Part shown: piece after piece, positions 11,700-24,454 of the stretch
Layout of the letters: each line of letters starts with the position of its first letter
How positions within the stretch are numbered: position 1 is the first letter of the stretch
Assembly (NCBI GenBank): GCA_026686845.1
Contig: JAIVEN010000008.1
Span: forward strand, 16,708,501-16,772,500
Direction of reading: 5' to 3'
Origin: Adenanthera pavonina
Taxonomy: Eukaryota; Streptophyta; Magnoliopsida; Fabales; Fabaceae
Length of the DNA: 64,000 bases
Made by a program: the position numbers and the translations under genes
Notes under the pieces: generated by a model
Database searches by the model: none
What the model saw: only the letters and a program-made list of their open reading frames with translations
Told to the model about the DNA's origin: nothing

Positions 11700-12949
11700 A
11701 TATTTTCCCTACATGAATTCTCTTGTCAAAAGATTTGGCAAAGAGTTATTTTCTCATTTTATAAATTCTATTTCGAAATCAAAGCATGATAAAATAGCTG
11801 CCATCATGCAAAAATATGTTTAGAAACAAAATTTTTAACTTCTTTCTATAAAACATCCTTGGCTGCTTTGCAATCAATTCTTAATAAAAATTCTTGATTT
11901 ATCAAATCATGCTAGAACTTTGAAATACATAATACTATAGAGAAAATTTCATTTTTGATAGTGGAGTACTTTTGTTGGGTTTCTGTCCATGCTCCTCAAT
12001 AGTATCTTACTATTTGTTCCTTTCATCCTAGAGTTTGTTTCAATATTTCTCCATATCATATTTTTGAAGCATCTGTTTCTACTATCTTTTTAGCTTTTGG
12101 GTCTGCTATTCCTAAGCAAGGAAAACTCTTGACTTGATCTTTTAAGTTTTTAACTATTTGAGTCATTTTATTATTCCATTCTAGTAGACTTTTTCTATGT
12201 CTTGAAAACAAAGGTGCTATTTTTACTCTTAATTTTGGTAACAAATCTTATACATAATTAAGGCATCAAAAAAATCTCTGTAATTGAGTTTTATCCTTTA
12301 TCTCATCTGGAAATTTATCTACAAATTCTATAACTCTACTGGCAGGAGTAACTGAGCCCTGATATATTTATAATCCTAAAAATTTAACCTTTACCTGAAA
12401 TAATTTCATCTTTTTGGCTAAAACTACTAAACCATTGTTCTTTGTTATTTTATAAAATTCTTCAAGATATTTAAAATATTGTTCTATGGAATCTGAAAAT
12501 ACTAGAATATCATCAACATATATTATAGTAAATTTACTATAAGTATAAAATATATCATTCATTGTCTGTTGAAATTCTGATGGAACATTTTTTAGTCCAA
12601 AAGGCATTACATTCCATTCATAATGGCCAAAAAGTATAGTGAAAGATGTTTTATACTTGTCTTTTTCTTCTATTTTTATCTAATAATATCTTGACTTTAA
12701 ATCAAACTTTGAAAATATTGATGCATTTGACAATCTCCCTATTAAGTCTTTTTTATTAGGTATTGGGTACCTTATCCATCTTAGTGCTCCTCTTTCTATT
12801 TCTAATCTTGGTGCTCTTCTTTTTATTTCTGCATGGTTTTGTACATAAAATGCTGAGCAACTCCATGGTGATTTACTTGGCCATATTAATTTTTTATCTA
12901 AAAGTTCTTGTATTTCTTTTTTACAATAGTCTAGTAATTCTTGATTCAT
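11700..12949 (-). pseudogene. Pararetrovirus reverse transcriptase and RNase H, broken
   Basis: Three open pieces on the minus strand: 12949-12680 (RT fingers, with SKSPWSCSAFYV and a YPIPNKKDL block), 12607-12368 (RT palm, starting MPFGLKNVPSEFQ, with the catalytic YVDD) and 12244-12056 (connection to RNase H, ending in VETDASK with the first RNase H Asp). Sequence between and after them to about 11700 is coding-like but contains stops. The domain order and the PSKSPW/MPFGLKN style match caulimovirid rather than copia polymerases. Not functional. Confidence 0.8.
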
Positions 12950-13065
12950 TTGTATGGGTCTGACTTTAGTTGGTATATCTTTTTCATTAAATTCTTTTTC
13001 GTAGGGTAAGGTTACTACATGTTTCTTTCTATCCTGTTTAATTGTTGTCCTATAGTATGTAATAT

Positions 13066-14220
13066 CTAGTTGGTATAATTATTTTGTTGTAATATTTTTT
13101 TTATTCCTTTATTGTCCTGAGAGTCGATTAGTTTTAGTGGAGAAGCTACTATTTCATTTTCCCCTACCTTCAAAGTAATTTCTTCTAAAGGTGGATGGAT
13201 AGAAGTGACACAATGATTATCTCTACATTTCCAGTTTTTTGTTATTACTGTAGTAGTGTTGATTGAAAGATTTTCTTGATCAAAGGGATTAAATATTTTG
13301 ATATTGAATGTATACATTTTAAGCCATTGGAAAAAGTAAATTTCTTCTCTTAATTCTTCCATATTATTGTAGTATTCTTCTCTTATATTATTTCTTTCTT
13401 CCTCACTAAAATTATTAAAAAATCATTCTTTCTTCTTTATGATGTGGTGACATGAATTCTTTTCTTATTATCTCTTTGTTTATTTTATATCATCCTTTTC
13501 TTATTACCATTAATGACGCTTTTACTAAGTCTCTTACTGTCTAATATTCTGTAGGTTGAAATTCTCTATCTATTTTTGTTTGTGTTTCAAAATTATTAGA
13601 AGTTTCTAGTTTATATATAGGTTCAGTTATTCTTGGACTAAAATCTACTTCTCTTAATTTATAATCTACTTGTGAATTATCTATAGAGCTAATCACTTCT
13701 ATATATGGTATTGGTTTTCTATTAGTTAGACTAAAGAAAGACATTGTTCTTGTAAGCATTTCATAAGTTATGTCTCCTTCTGGGTTTCTTACTATCTTTC
13801 CCAATTCCATTTTTTCTAGTGGTTCTAGTTTAGTTAGTTGAGGAAACTTACAATTAGTTGGAATGTCTATGTCTTTATGTTTCAATCTCCTAGGGATCAT
13901 AATTGTAGTTTTAGAAGGATCTTCTATTTCTATTAGCATAGATTCTCCTTTAGGAGATTCTTTAAGAGCTTTAAAGTTTTGATGAATTTTTTGTATTCTA
14001 ATCATAATTCTGTATTGCTCCATGAAAGTAGTACCCCTTTTCTAGGATCCATCGGATCCTACTTCCATGACTAATGCCTTCCTACAATCATCCTCCTTTA
14101 AACCCATGACATAATTAGGAAAGCAGTCAAAATATATTGGTCCTTTACATTGGTTTGTCTATACTATTCCTACTATAGATTCATGAAAATTTACGTCTTG
14201 ATTTCTATCTCTTAAATATA
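13066..14220 (-). pseudogene. Pararetrovirus movement-protein-like and pre-RT region, broken
   Basis: Open pieces at 14023-13541 (160 codons) and 13362-13066 (98 codons), with coding-like sequence continuing upstream to about 14220 across stops. The 160-codon piece has an IPRRLKHKDIDIP start and resembles the C-terminal part of caulimovirid movement proteins. The 98-codon piece lies where capsid or protease would be expected, but neither a clear CCHC knuckle nor a D(T/S)G protease triad is visible. The assignment rests on position next to the RT. Confidence 0.5.
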
Positions 14221-15973
14221 TAAATACCCAAACATGTCATCATATTATCACATTAAGCATGAAAACATCAAGAAAACAATTTAATCACATTAGCATATTG
14301 AAGTCATACAATTTCACAAAAATTTTTGCAAAGTTTCACTGCAAAGTTTCACTTAGAAAAATGGACGTCTCAGGTTCTCAATACCCCTTAATCAACTCAG
14401 CCAATAACATTAAACCATCACAAAATAGTATTATACTTACATGACAAAGCATCAATCATATCGAAAGTAGGTATGACAATACATTGCAAGTAAGGGAAAT
14501 TAGCTACCTTATAGTACTTCCTTACATTCCACACTTGGTACACAACTTCTTGGGCCTTCTAACACTTCCTTGAACCTAGCCATATTATCATTCAAGCACT
14601 TTAGCCACTAATTTCAAGAGGTACACTATACATTGTACATTAAATCTTAAATTTTTACTTAGCTTTCGTTTGAGTTTTTCTTGAAACCAACACTTGTACT
14701 TGACTAATTTGGACCCAAGGAATGCATTTTTGAGATCAAAAACATAAAATTTCCACTCTAAATATGAACAATAGCTGGTTGAAAATCAGGGGAATTAAGG
14801 AAAAATAGCTATGCTTCTTAATACTTCAAACTACCTACATAATAATGCTTTAAGTAACTAATCTAGCATTTCCCCTAAGTTTAATGGTTGGAAAACTCAT
14901 TTCCTTCCTAAATCTTAGTTTGGCCGAAACCCTAAGAGAGTGAAGAAGAAAATCTACTCCAATGAACCATGTACCAAATACTACTTACAACAAGTCTAAG
15001 GTGGCAAATTAACTTACAAAGTTTGTGCCTTTGATTTCCCTGAAGCTTTCCTCTTCCTCTTTCTCTCTTCTTTTCTTGCATTTTCTCCACTAGTTTTTGC
15101 TGCTGAATGACTTGTGAAAATGAGAAGGAAAGAAAGAGTTTAAGTGGTTAATTAAGTAGCTTAATCTTAGTTAATAACTTTAACTAGCCATGGTTACTTT
15201 TTAGGCCAAAAAATGACAACTTCTTAGAGAAGTTTTCTCCAAAAATTCTTGCTGCCCAGCTACCCCAAATATCAAGCCAATAAGAGAGGTTCAAGTGTTC
15301 AAAATTACTCAATTTCTCCTGGTCCAAATATATCCTAAAACAGGTAATTTTTAACTATACCAATAAAATCACTTTTTATAGTAAATAAACAGTTTTAGTC
15401 TACAGGACTATTCCAAATTTATTTTTATATTTCCTTAATTATCATGTCCCAAAGGATATCTATGTAATTCTCATATCCTATCCCGATTATCTTTTAATTG
15501 TTTGGGGTAGCCACAATCTACTTTATCGGTATAAAGTTATTTTTAGACACTCGACACTGATTATTTCTTTATCCTTAATTATTAGCCCTCAGTGCCATAT
15601 ACGGTCGAACTTCTCTCATTGAGGGCTTCGTTCTGACAGTAATTTTACATATTTACATAATTACCCTTGATCCAAGGTTAAATTATAATTTTTGAAACTT
15701 TTAAATCATTAGGTGTAATTTTCCTCAAAGACTTTTCTATTATCATGTGACGTAATTCTTACAAATTTTGGGACTTAGATGTTATTTTATAATTCTTTAA
15801 GGGTAAAAATATAATTTCTCATTTTTTTGTCCAATCGTAAAAAATGACCTCTTTGCTCTATTTTACATAAAATGGTGTCTGTCCATTTTCGTGAATTCCT
15901 TGTATATTTCATATTATCGTTTATTTTTTACTTTTTCATTACTTAATATCCAGTAAAATTTTGGGATATTACA
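14221..15973. mobile_element. Truncated long LTR (same superfamily as 19990-23211)
   Basis: Parallels the second half of the solo LTR at 19990-23211: 'ctcaggttctcaatacccc' matches 'ccggggtcacaaaacccc', followed by comparable 'ccaatttc...ggccaaaaa' blocks. It ends in GGGATATTACA at 15973, like GGATATTACA at 23211. The left half is missing where the pararetrovirus begins. Non-coding. Confidence 0.65.
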
Positions 15974-16298
15974 TGGCCGACCAATGGGAATGTTTCTAAA
16001 TTAATTGGTTATGGTAATATTTTAATTTGAATATTTAACTTTAAAGAAATAGATTTATATACTTACATATAATTATTTACTTTATTTTTTAAGAAAAAAA
16101 AATTTTAGAAACTTTCTTAACACTATTTATTTATCATGTGCAAATTATACGACTAACTAGTAGATTTGTAGCATTCTTGCAGCAAATATTGGTCAAAGTA
16201 ATAATTTAAATTCATTATATAATTAGATTTATGTATTTGAGTTTAACAATTTATTTTAATGTATAATAATAATTTTGATTTATTTTAACATATATGTA
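15974..16298. other. AT-rich spacer
   Basis: No gene or repeat recognised. It ends where the truncated 3' LTR of the SIRE element begins. Confidence 0.6.
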
Positions 16299-17827
16299 TA
16301 AGAAATAAAGAGTAAAGGGAAGAAGACTCAATAGTTTATTCTGGTTCGGTCTATTCCACTTGACCTATATCCAGTTCCCAAACTATCGCTTGGGATTTCT
16401 CCACTATCTCTTGCAAGATTTAAATGGGTTCTTGCAATGACCGCAGTACAATACCAGCCCAAACTTCAGACTGAAACAAGTTCACTCACTCTTCTCACTC
16501 AAGAGTAAGACTCTCTCCCTTAGTGTAATCTCACACTAAGTCCTCTCTATAAGTATGTAGATATTTACAAAATGAGAACTCCCTCAAAAGAGTAGATATG
16601 AAAGTTGAGATACAATGAATGAGTAAAATAGAAGGTAGGTAAGCTTTGAATGAATCAATAAATGAATTAGTAGAGTTTTGGCATATATATCTTTTTCTCA
16701 TTGCCTAACAACTTAAATGAGGTCCTATCTATAGTTTTGGGGCAGATCTATCTGTTGGAAATAAAGATTTAGCTGTTACTCTCAGTAAAATAGCCGTTCA
16801 CCTACCATATTAAATGCATCTGACAGAGATTATGTGGATAACCTCCCTAGGTTATGCAAATAACGGGTAATTATTTGCCTTTATTTTCAACATAGAACTT
16901 TCATTATGCGGATAACCTAGCTACGTTATGCGGATAACATACTACCCAAAATGACTAAGTTTAAGTTCAAATTCATTTTCATGAAAACCTACTCAGTTAT
17001 TAGGATAACGTTAAATTTTTCTCAAACTAAGTTTTTGTGAAACTTAGGTTATCATGATAACCCCCCAAGGTTATGCAGATAACCTGCTTATCTGAGGAAA
17101 GATCAAATTTTCTGAAATATAGGTCATGCGAATAACATGTTTACCCGAGGAAAGATTAAGTTCTCTGTGACATACGTTATGCGGACAACCTCCCTAGGTT
17201 ATCTGAATAGTGGGCTACACAGTACCACTTGCCTTCACTGTTTACTCCCTTATGGGGATAAGATGTCTACCTTGTCAGGATAATCACTTTGACAGACTTG
17301 AGAACTTGGTCCTCAAGCTACATTATATGGATATAACCTCAATCATTTTTCATGAAATTGAAAATGGACTTTGGAAAAGCTTTGAGATTAAGTGTTTATC
17401 CCCATAACCTTTAATGAATATTCATATAAAGTAAAATATTTACTTTAAAAATAGGGTAAACCCTTAGAAACACCTTTGAAATTCAAATCTTATCCCCATA
17501 AGCTAAAACATGTCCATGAAAATCAATTGAACAATTAGAATCATTTTGATATTGAAACTTTATCCTCATAAGATAGCTCTTTTCTTCAAAACTATTTTGA
17601 AATCATGAGCTAATCATTAATCATTCAATTTGTTATCTCATTTAATATTTGGTCAATTGAAATTCAAAGCTCAACTACCTTCTTTTACAAATAGTTATTT
17701 AAAGTATGTGAAGCAGCTCTTCAATCTTCAAGAAACTCCAACTTTGTTCTATATTTCTCTTATTTTCCTTTGATATTGGATCTCTAAGCTCATTTGTTTT
17801 AGAATCATCAAAAACTCTGAATTAACA
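16299..17827 (-). repeat. 3' LTR of the SIRE element (outer end truncated)
   Basis: Near-collinear with 29434-31020. It ends in CTGAATTAACA at 17827 next to the PPT. About 100 bp corresponding to 29326-29433 are missing on the left. It carries many GTTATGCGGATAAC palindromes (about 16845-17215). Confidence 0.9.
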
Positions 17828-17840
17828 TTCTCCCCCTTTT
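17828..17840 (-). other. Polypurine tract of the SIRE element
   Basis: TTCTCCCCCTTTT on the plus strand, that is AAAAGGGGGAGAA on the element strand, immediately before the TGTTAATTCAG start of the 3' LTR. This is the plus-strand primer of reverse transcription. Confidence 0.85.
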
Positions 17841-18079
17841 TGATGATGACAAAACAACTTAAACTTATTGCTAGAACTTAGGTTTGCATGAAGCTCCCCC
17901 TCAATATGTGCATAGTTTAAATAAAGTCAAATAATGGAGAGCACATATCTTAGAACACAAAAGTGAACAAATTTACAAAAGGAAATTCATTGTATAATAA
18001 ATATCCAATACAAGTACAATTACAGAAGCAAAAGATACAAAAGCATAATAATAAGAAGATAGCATAATGCAAGCATAGA

Positions 18080-21000
18080 TCAACAAGTCCAGTTAAGTGT
18101 CTTTCTTCTTCTTAGATATCTTCTTCTTTTTCTTTGCTTCTTTCTTCTCCTCTTTTTCTTTACTTTTCTCTTCTCTTTCCTTATCTTCTCCGATCTCTTC
18201 TTTCTCTCCCTTTTTGTCATCAGCAACAGAGGGGATGTAAGTAACACCAGCATCCATCCTGGTAATGTCCTGATCAAGTTTCACCTTCCATTCGCTAATT
18301 CTGTGGATCCTTTCATCCAGTGAAAGAGGAAGTGAGGAGGGTTGAGCTGGAACAGTAGAGATAGGAACTAGACGAAATGGCTAAGTAGCAGGAGCAGGAG
18401 GGACAAAAGGAAATACAGGAATGTACTGAATATTAGGCATCACAAGAGGAGGTGAGACAGTGGGAAGGGGTATAGGAGAAGGATCAAAATCAGAGGCAAT
18501 GGTGATGATTTCCTGCACAGCAGCCTTAGCAAGATAACTAATGCCCTCAAAAGAGATAAGGTCAGGGAGAGGAGGAAAGAGAGCATTAATCTCTTGTCAT
18601 CAGTGATGAAGATAGATTTGGTGAATGAAATCACCATCAGGCAAGAGAACTAAGGCTCTGCTTGAATCATGAACAGCTTCTTCCTTAAGACCATAGTCCA
18701 GGTTAGAACCTAGGTCCTCTGATAAGGTAGGTGAATGTGCATAATCAGTTGGGTCAGTGTTTATGGGAGGTGGTGGTTGGAATGGGAAGAGGTAGGCTGA
18801 GGAACACCAGAAGCAAGTTACTCACGCTGGAGTTTCACTTATTAGGTGAGACTTTCAATTTTAGTCTCAAATTTCTCCTACATCTCAGCAATGAGATACG
18901 CAAGATTGATCATGTCTTCTATGTGCTCTTTCCTGGTGGCCATGGCAATCTGGAACAGGTTTTGGTATAGTAAAGGGATGTCTGTAGGTGTAGGTAGGTC
19001 AGTGGCTGGGATTTCATCTGGTTTGTTTGGAGTAGGAGTAGGATGTTCAGGATGCATAGATTGACCTGGTTCAGATGGTGTGGGTGGAGAGAAACTGGAA
19101 TCATCGACTATAAGACTCTTTGAAGCAGATGTATGCTTAGAACCTTCTTCAGTGTCCCTCTTCTTGTCAACCTATCTCCCATTCTCCAGACTCATTCTCA
19201 TATTCTGAAGGACTTTCTCACTTACTTCTTCTAAAAGTAGTGTAAGCCCTCTTTCAGTGTGCAGTATGTTATGAAACTTTAGGATCTTGGTGATAATATG
19301 TCCAAATGGCAGCTAAGAGTCCTATTTGTAGGTTCTTGCTTTCCACATCCTCTACAAGATGATATCAACTACATTCACTGGTTTTCCCTTTATTAGTAAC
19401 AGCATGACTTGAAATTCTCCTCTAGATAGGTAATTGAAGCCTCTACTCTTGTTGAAGAACATGCGTGAAACAATGTAGTGGAGAATCATGTTGTCAACAA
19501 TTAAAAGAGTTGGGACAATTTTCTCTTCAGAAGGCACATTATGTCTTTGTCTAAGTAGCCTTGAGAATATGGTGCTCCATTTGTAATTGGCTTCATCCCC
19601 ATTATCTTCATTCACAGCTTCATTTTCAGGGGGATACTTTGAATTCTCAATGTTCACCCTTATTCCTCCAGTAAGCAAACTCAAAATCTCACATATCAAG
19701 TCAGGGTGCAGGGCAATCCATCTCTTTCTCATTCTCACTTCAAGCACCTTTGTGTCATTGTTAATTCTCAGAGAATTATACCAAGCTCGAACAACTTCCT
19801 CATTATAGTCCTCCTTTAGTTCAATCAGACCTCTATATTTCTCTACCAACCTAGCAGAATCAAACTTATTCCTTACTAGAAATTCTTCTATTCTAACAAA
19901 GTGAGGTTTGACTACTTTACGCTTCTTGAAATCAACCTCATATGACTCTTTTAAGATTCTTATGCGTATAAGTTCATCTATAATCAAGGTGTAACACCTT
20001 AAACTTACATCCATTTTTCATGTATTATACTCCAATTATATCTATTATTGTATGATTAGAGACTTTATTACATAAAAATATTAAAACAGAATTTTCTTTA
20101 TTTTGGATACTGTTTATTATGCATTTTCCATTATACCCGATGAAATTTGAAAATTCATAACTAATTCTATAAAAATAATTTCATAGTGATTCAAGTTTCT
20201 AAAAATAGATAAAAACCCTCTATACATGAAAAAAATATGAAATAGAGAATTCTCTTAATCCATTCATACAGTTTATTTCTCAAACATTTACTGTACATTT
20301 GATCATTTTCTCTTTCCCAGGATTTTGGCTTTACATTTAAAAATTCATATCTCATTATATCCTGAGCCAAATCATACATTCTTTATGTCATATGAAATCC
20401 CTTAATGTACACTTTTTAGAAATATTTTTCTTGTACATTTATTTTACTTACACAGGGTATGGTGTTAACTTAAATTATAAAGGGTCAAAATTCCACTTTT
20501 GCTAGAATAGTTTTAGGAAAACCTCCATATCTCCTATCATATAACTCCAATTACCTCCAAATCAGTGGCATATGAAACTCTAAACATAGACCTTTCTATA
20601 AATATAAATCACTAAATTTTTTAATCTCTGCATGGTTTTATATTATCTTTTTAATTTTTCAGTATCTAACTTTTAGTTTCCAATTTTCCCAATCTTTCCC
20701 TGTTCTGAACCCCAACTTTGAAAAATCACTATAATTTATACATATCTCCAAATGGAGTGCTCTTTAGACCATTTTAAAGTCTACTTGTGTACTTTAAGTA
20801 AACTAGTTTCCCTGTCTTACATGAACAATGCCTACATATCTGTCAGGGTGTCCAAATTGCATATCTCCATTCATGTCTTGGCAAAATAAGCTTCATATCA
20901 TATATACATCATCATTCATTGTACCATATTCATACATAATATCAAAAGGTATCTCAAGAGACATACTTGCATCAATATACATGATTCATCCTCTACATAC

Positions 21001-23433
21001 AAATTTATAAATATTATCAAAAATTAACATCAATCCTTGCAAGAACATAATTTCCACCAATTTCTTCCTCCTCTCTTTTGGCTCTTCATGAACTTTTTGC
21101 ATTACTTAGTCTAAACATGGTAAGCATTTGGAAGGGATGAGATTCAAAGAATCTCAGTAGTTACCACTAATCAAGCAAATATATAATTATATAATGCAAG
21201 TACACTTCATCAAATCATCATTCAAACATTTAGAATCATTTATGCTTAAACATTTTATAGAAAATTGGACAAAGTTTTCCCTTACATTTTGGACATTCCG
21301 GGGTCACAAAACCCCTCAAATAACTCAGCCACTATCAACAAATCATCATATAACATCATTGCAAACATTTGGTATAACATTAAAACCATTACAACTATAT
21401 AACCATATAATGCAAGATTAGGTTTGTAAACTACCTTGTGGCTTTCCAACACTTTCCAAACTTCATAGACCCTTTCTTTCTTTGATCCTATAACATTTCC
21501 TTGAACCCTATTACATCATAAAATAAGGTCTCAAGTCATTGATTGCATGACTTCCTTCATAAAGAGCTCCCTTTAACTCTAATTTTTCACTTTGCTTTCC
21601 TTTTGCATTTTCTTGTACAATATAAGTGTTCTAACCTATTTTGGACCCAAGGAATCCATTTTTAGGGTCAAAAACTTGAAATTCCCTTTCCTTTCACAAA
21701 CCCTAAATAGTAGAAAAATAGAGAAAATTGTAAAAAAAAATAACTCATCAATCTTTGAAATCGATGCCATAATCTTGCATCTTGTGACACATGCTTTACT
21801 TTTTATGGATTAATTTCTTCATGGCACAATTTCCTCTCTCTACTGTCTCTCTAGGTCAAAAATTTCAGTGGGAATATTTGAGAAAATAGGCCATGAAAAC
21901 TCTTACAAACTCAAGAGAATACAAGATAATAGTCATAATATGTTACCTTAGCAATTTGAGATCCAAACTTTGTTTCTTGTCTTCTCTTTTTCTTTCCTTA
22001 GTTTCATGAGTTATCCCCCCTTTTCAGCTGCTATTTGCATCATGAATGAGAGAGGAAGATGATAGTTAATGACTTAATGGGATAAATATCCAATAAAGCT
22101 AATTAATTAATTTCATCTTTAACCTTTAGTTATCTTTTTGAAATTAAAGCTTTTCACACAATTCCCATGATGTCCCAGCAGCTGGTAAGACATGGCTCAC
22201 TTCCTCTTTTGGCCAAAAATTGCATCATAAACTTTAATGGACCAAAATATTCTTTACCGATTAAATTTACCAGTACCGATTAAGTATTTTTTTTAAATTG
22301 TCACTATATTAGTACAGGATTATCCAAAAATTACTTTTGATCCAAAATCATTATTTTGATCCAAAATATATTTTAACAAGGTCCAATCATTGTCCTTGAA
22401 TCAATACTGCTTTTTCATGCAGTTTAAATTAATCTTTATCGAGTAAAATATTAATATTAAACCCTAATTTTTCAATAAATATTATTTTTATTTTAATAGA
22501 TTCCTTGTTATATTCCATTGGGTTTCATATTTCCCAAAATACCATGAACCTAGGGAAAATTTATAATTTTTGAAATTTTCAGGTCATTAGCTGTAATTTT
22601 TCTCAAATTCTTTTCATTCCTTCCCCTCTTGTATTCTTCCTTCGGGACTAACTTGTAAGTATTCTTAATGCTTGGGGCTAAAATATAATTTTATCATTTT
22701 TCCATTTAACCTGAAAAAATGATCTTTGCCCTTTTTCACACTTAACGGTGTCTCTCAATTTTTTCCAATTACTCATGCATTTTAATTTGGGAAATGACAA
22801 TTTTGTCCATAACTAGAAAAATGTAATTATTCATTCTCTTGGGTACTTTCTTGTAATTTTACCCAAAGACCAATTTTTTATTATTTCTTTTTCACTATTC
22901 ACAATAACTTAAAATTGGTCTATCTCTTAACCTAGACCTCCCGGGACCGCAATACTTCTACCGTTGTGCTCAGCTTGGAGCAGACTTTCATTTAAATGGT
23001 ATATTACATATTTTCCGGGATAAGTTTTGGAATTAATTTCTGCTAAGAACCTAATGAAAAATTAAATCCAATTAAGGACCAAACATAACTTCTTAAAATT
23101 AGATGAGAAATTAATTTTTTCTAAAACCTAATTATATATAGCCTTTTTGTCTCACTTCATTTCTCATCTTTTATTCATTTTATAACATCCCATAAAAATA
23201 TGGATATTACACAAGGCTTCCTCAGACTCAGTAGCAAAAGAACTTACATGTGCGTCAACCTGAGGTTTTGATTCTGGATTTTTCTTTGGCTTTGTTGTTT
23301 TGGGTTTCTTCATTGGAATACTTGGCCCATCTTTGGCTTTTTGCTTTCGTTCACTAGGTGATTTCGAGGCATACTTTGACTTCACATTATGTTGTGGACT
23401 TTCCCCTTGATCACCACCCTTAGTCTTTGTCAT
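18080..23433 (-). pseudogene. Extra 3' ORF of the SIRE element, split by an LTR
   Basis: Begins at an ATG at 23433 with a Lys/Ser/Pro-rich N-terminus (72 codons). It is interrupted by a solo LTR (19990-23211) and continues in the same frame from 19989 to a stop at 19352. The second part (about 210 codons) has the character of the plant domain often annotated 'putative plant transposon protein', including a 'RMRKRWIALHPDLICEILSL' segment. Downstream to 18080 the sequence is still coding-like in shifted frames and ends in a Lys/Glu-rich tail. Such ORFs sit between RNase H and the 3' LTR in SIRE-type elements; their function is unknown. Confidence 0.65.
19990..23211. mobile_element. Solo LTR, 3.2 kb (probable Ty3/gypsy), nested in the SIRE 3' ORF
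   Basis: Runs TGTAACACC to GGATATTACA and is flanked by a perfect 5-bp TSD, CAAGG (19985-19989 and 23212-23216). No coding potential and no second LTR. The TGTAA/TTACA ends match the solo LTR at 50100-52411, and the body resembles 14221-15973. Lineage is inferred. Confidence 0.88.
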
Positions 23434-23619
23434 ATCAGTAATTCCAGATGATTTCGGAAGATAAAGGAGGTTTAGAATTTCTCGAAAAGAGTTTTGAGAG
23501 CAGGAAAATGGATGGGATTTTGATAATTTTGGAAAGCTTGAGGAGTACGATAGGAGGTTTTCAAGATAGGGTTAGGTTTTTCACACAAGGTTCTGTAGGA
23601 AATCAGAGAATCTTTTATA

Positions 23620-24210
23620 TAGTCTCAAGGTTATGTGGATAACAAGCTTTAGGAATTGTAAGAGAAGCCACGGTTTGCTAGGTTATGCAAATAAGGTCCT
23701 TAGGGTGTCCACATAACTAGCTTGAGACAGAGGGGTGAAGAGAGAAGTTATCCGGACAAGCATAACACGTTTTCATGAAAAGAGGTTTCACAACAGGCAC
23801 ACACAGAGTTTTACATAGAGCAGGTTATCTGGACAACCTTGCTATCTTATGCGGATAACGTTCTTACTTTGAAAACTTCTTCTCTGGAAGTAACGTTATG
23901 CGAATAAGGTGGGCAGATTATCCTGAAATCGAATCACACGAAACACATACAAAGGAGCAGACAAGGTAGCTTATGCACTTAAGGTAGAGACCTTATTCGA
24001 ATATCGAGTTCCCCGGAGGCTTCAAGGTTTACAAAAGGTCTCATTTTCATAAAAATATTTGTACCTTATGAGAATAACCTCAAATACAGAGACTATCCTC
24101 ACTAGAAAATCAACACATTTTCAGTATAAGGTTATGGGATTATGCAGATAACCATATTCGAAAAGCTCGTAGACACTTACTGATAGCCTTGTTATCCCCA
24201 TAAGCCTCTT
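23620..24210 (-). repeat. Internal palindrome-rich stretch of the SIRE element
   Basis: Between the 3' ORF and RNase H. It repeats the LTR motif in looser form, e.g. GGTTATGTGGATAAC (23629), TTATGCGGATAAC (23847) and TTATGCAGATAACC (24143). No coding region is evident. Confidence 0.7.
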
Positions 24211-24454
24211 CTTTTCACCATAACTTCATTCTAGCATGCAGGTCACTTCTTTTCATTAGATTTTGAATAAAAATACCTGTAAAACAAACTTCTAGATACT
24301 CTGATGCTTAAGTTAGTATTGTTATTGAATGAATCATAACTTTAAGAAAAATTTTAGAGAACACTTACAATTCATTGGGATTTACCATTCCCAATTCTCT
24401 TCTGATCTTTCCATGTCTATCTTCTGCAAGTGACTTTGTCAGGATGTCTTCCAT

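Larger units (their letters stand above)
10570..14220 (-). mobile_element. Endogenous pararetrovirus remnant (Caulimoviridae, Florendovirus-like)
   Basis: A decayed viral copy read on the minus strand from about 14220 to 10570. In order it holds a movement-protein-like region, a poorly resolved region before the polymerase, reverse transcriptase with a YVDD box, RNase H, and a second downstream ORF. There are no LTRs and no integrase, which separates it from copia and gypsy elements. The gene order and the presence of a second ORF fit florendoviruses, an inference from family knowledge. Stops and frame breaks occur throughout, so it is not functional. It abuts an LTR fragment at its right end. 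Confidence 0.75.

Noticed and set aside
18093..18284. Lys/Glu-rich coiled-coil-like small ORF as a separate gene
   Set aside because: It belongs to the frame-shifted tail of the SIRE 3' ORF, and its composition follows a TTC-type simple repeat.
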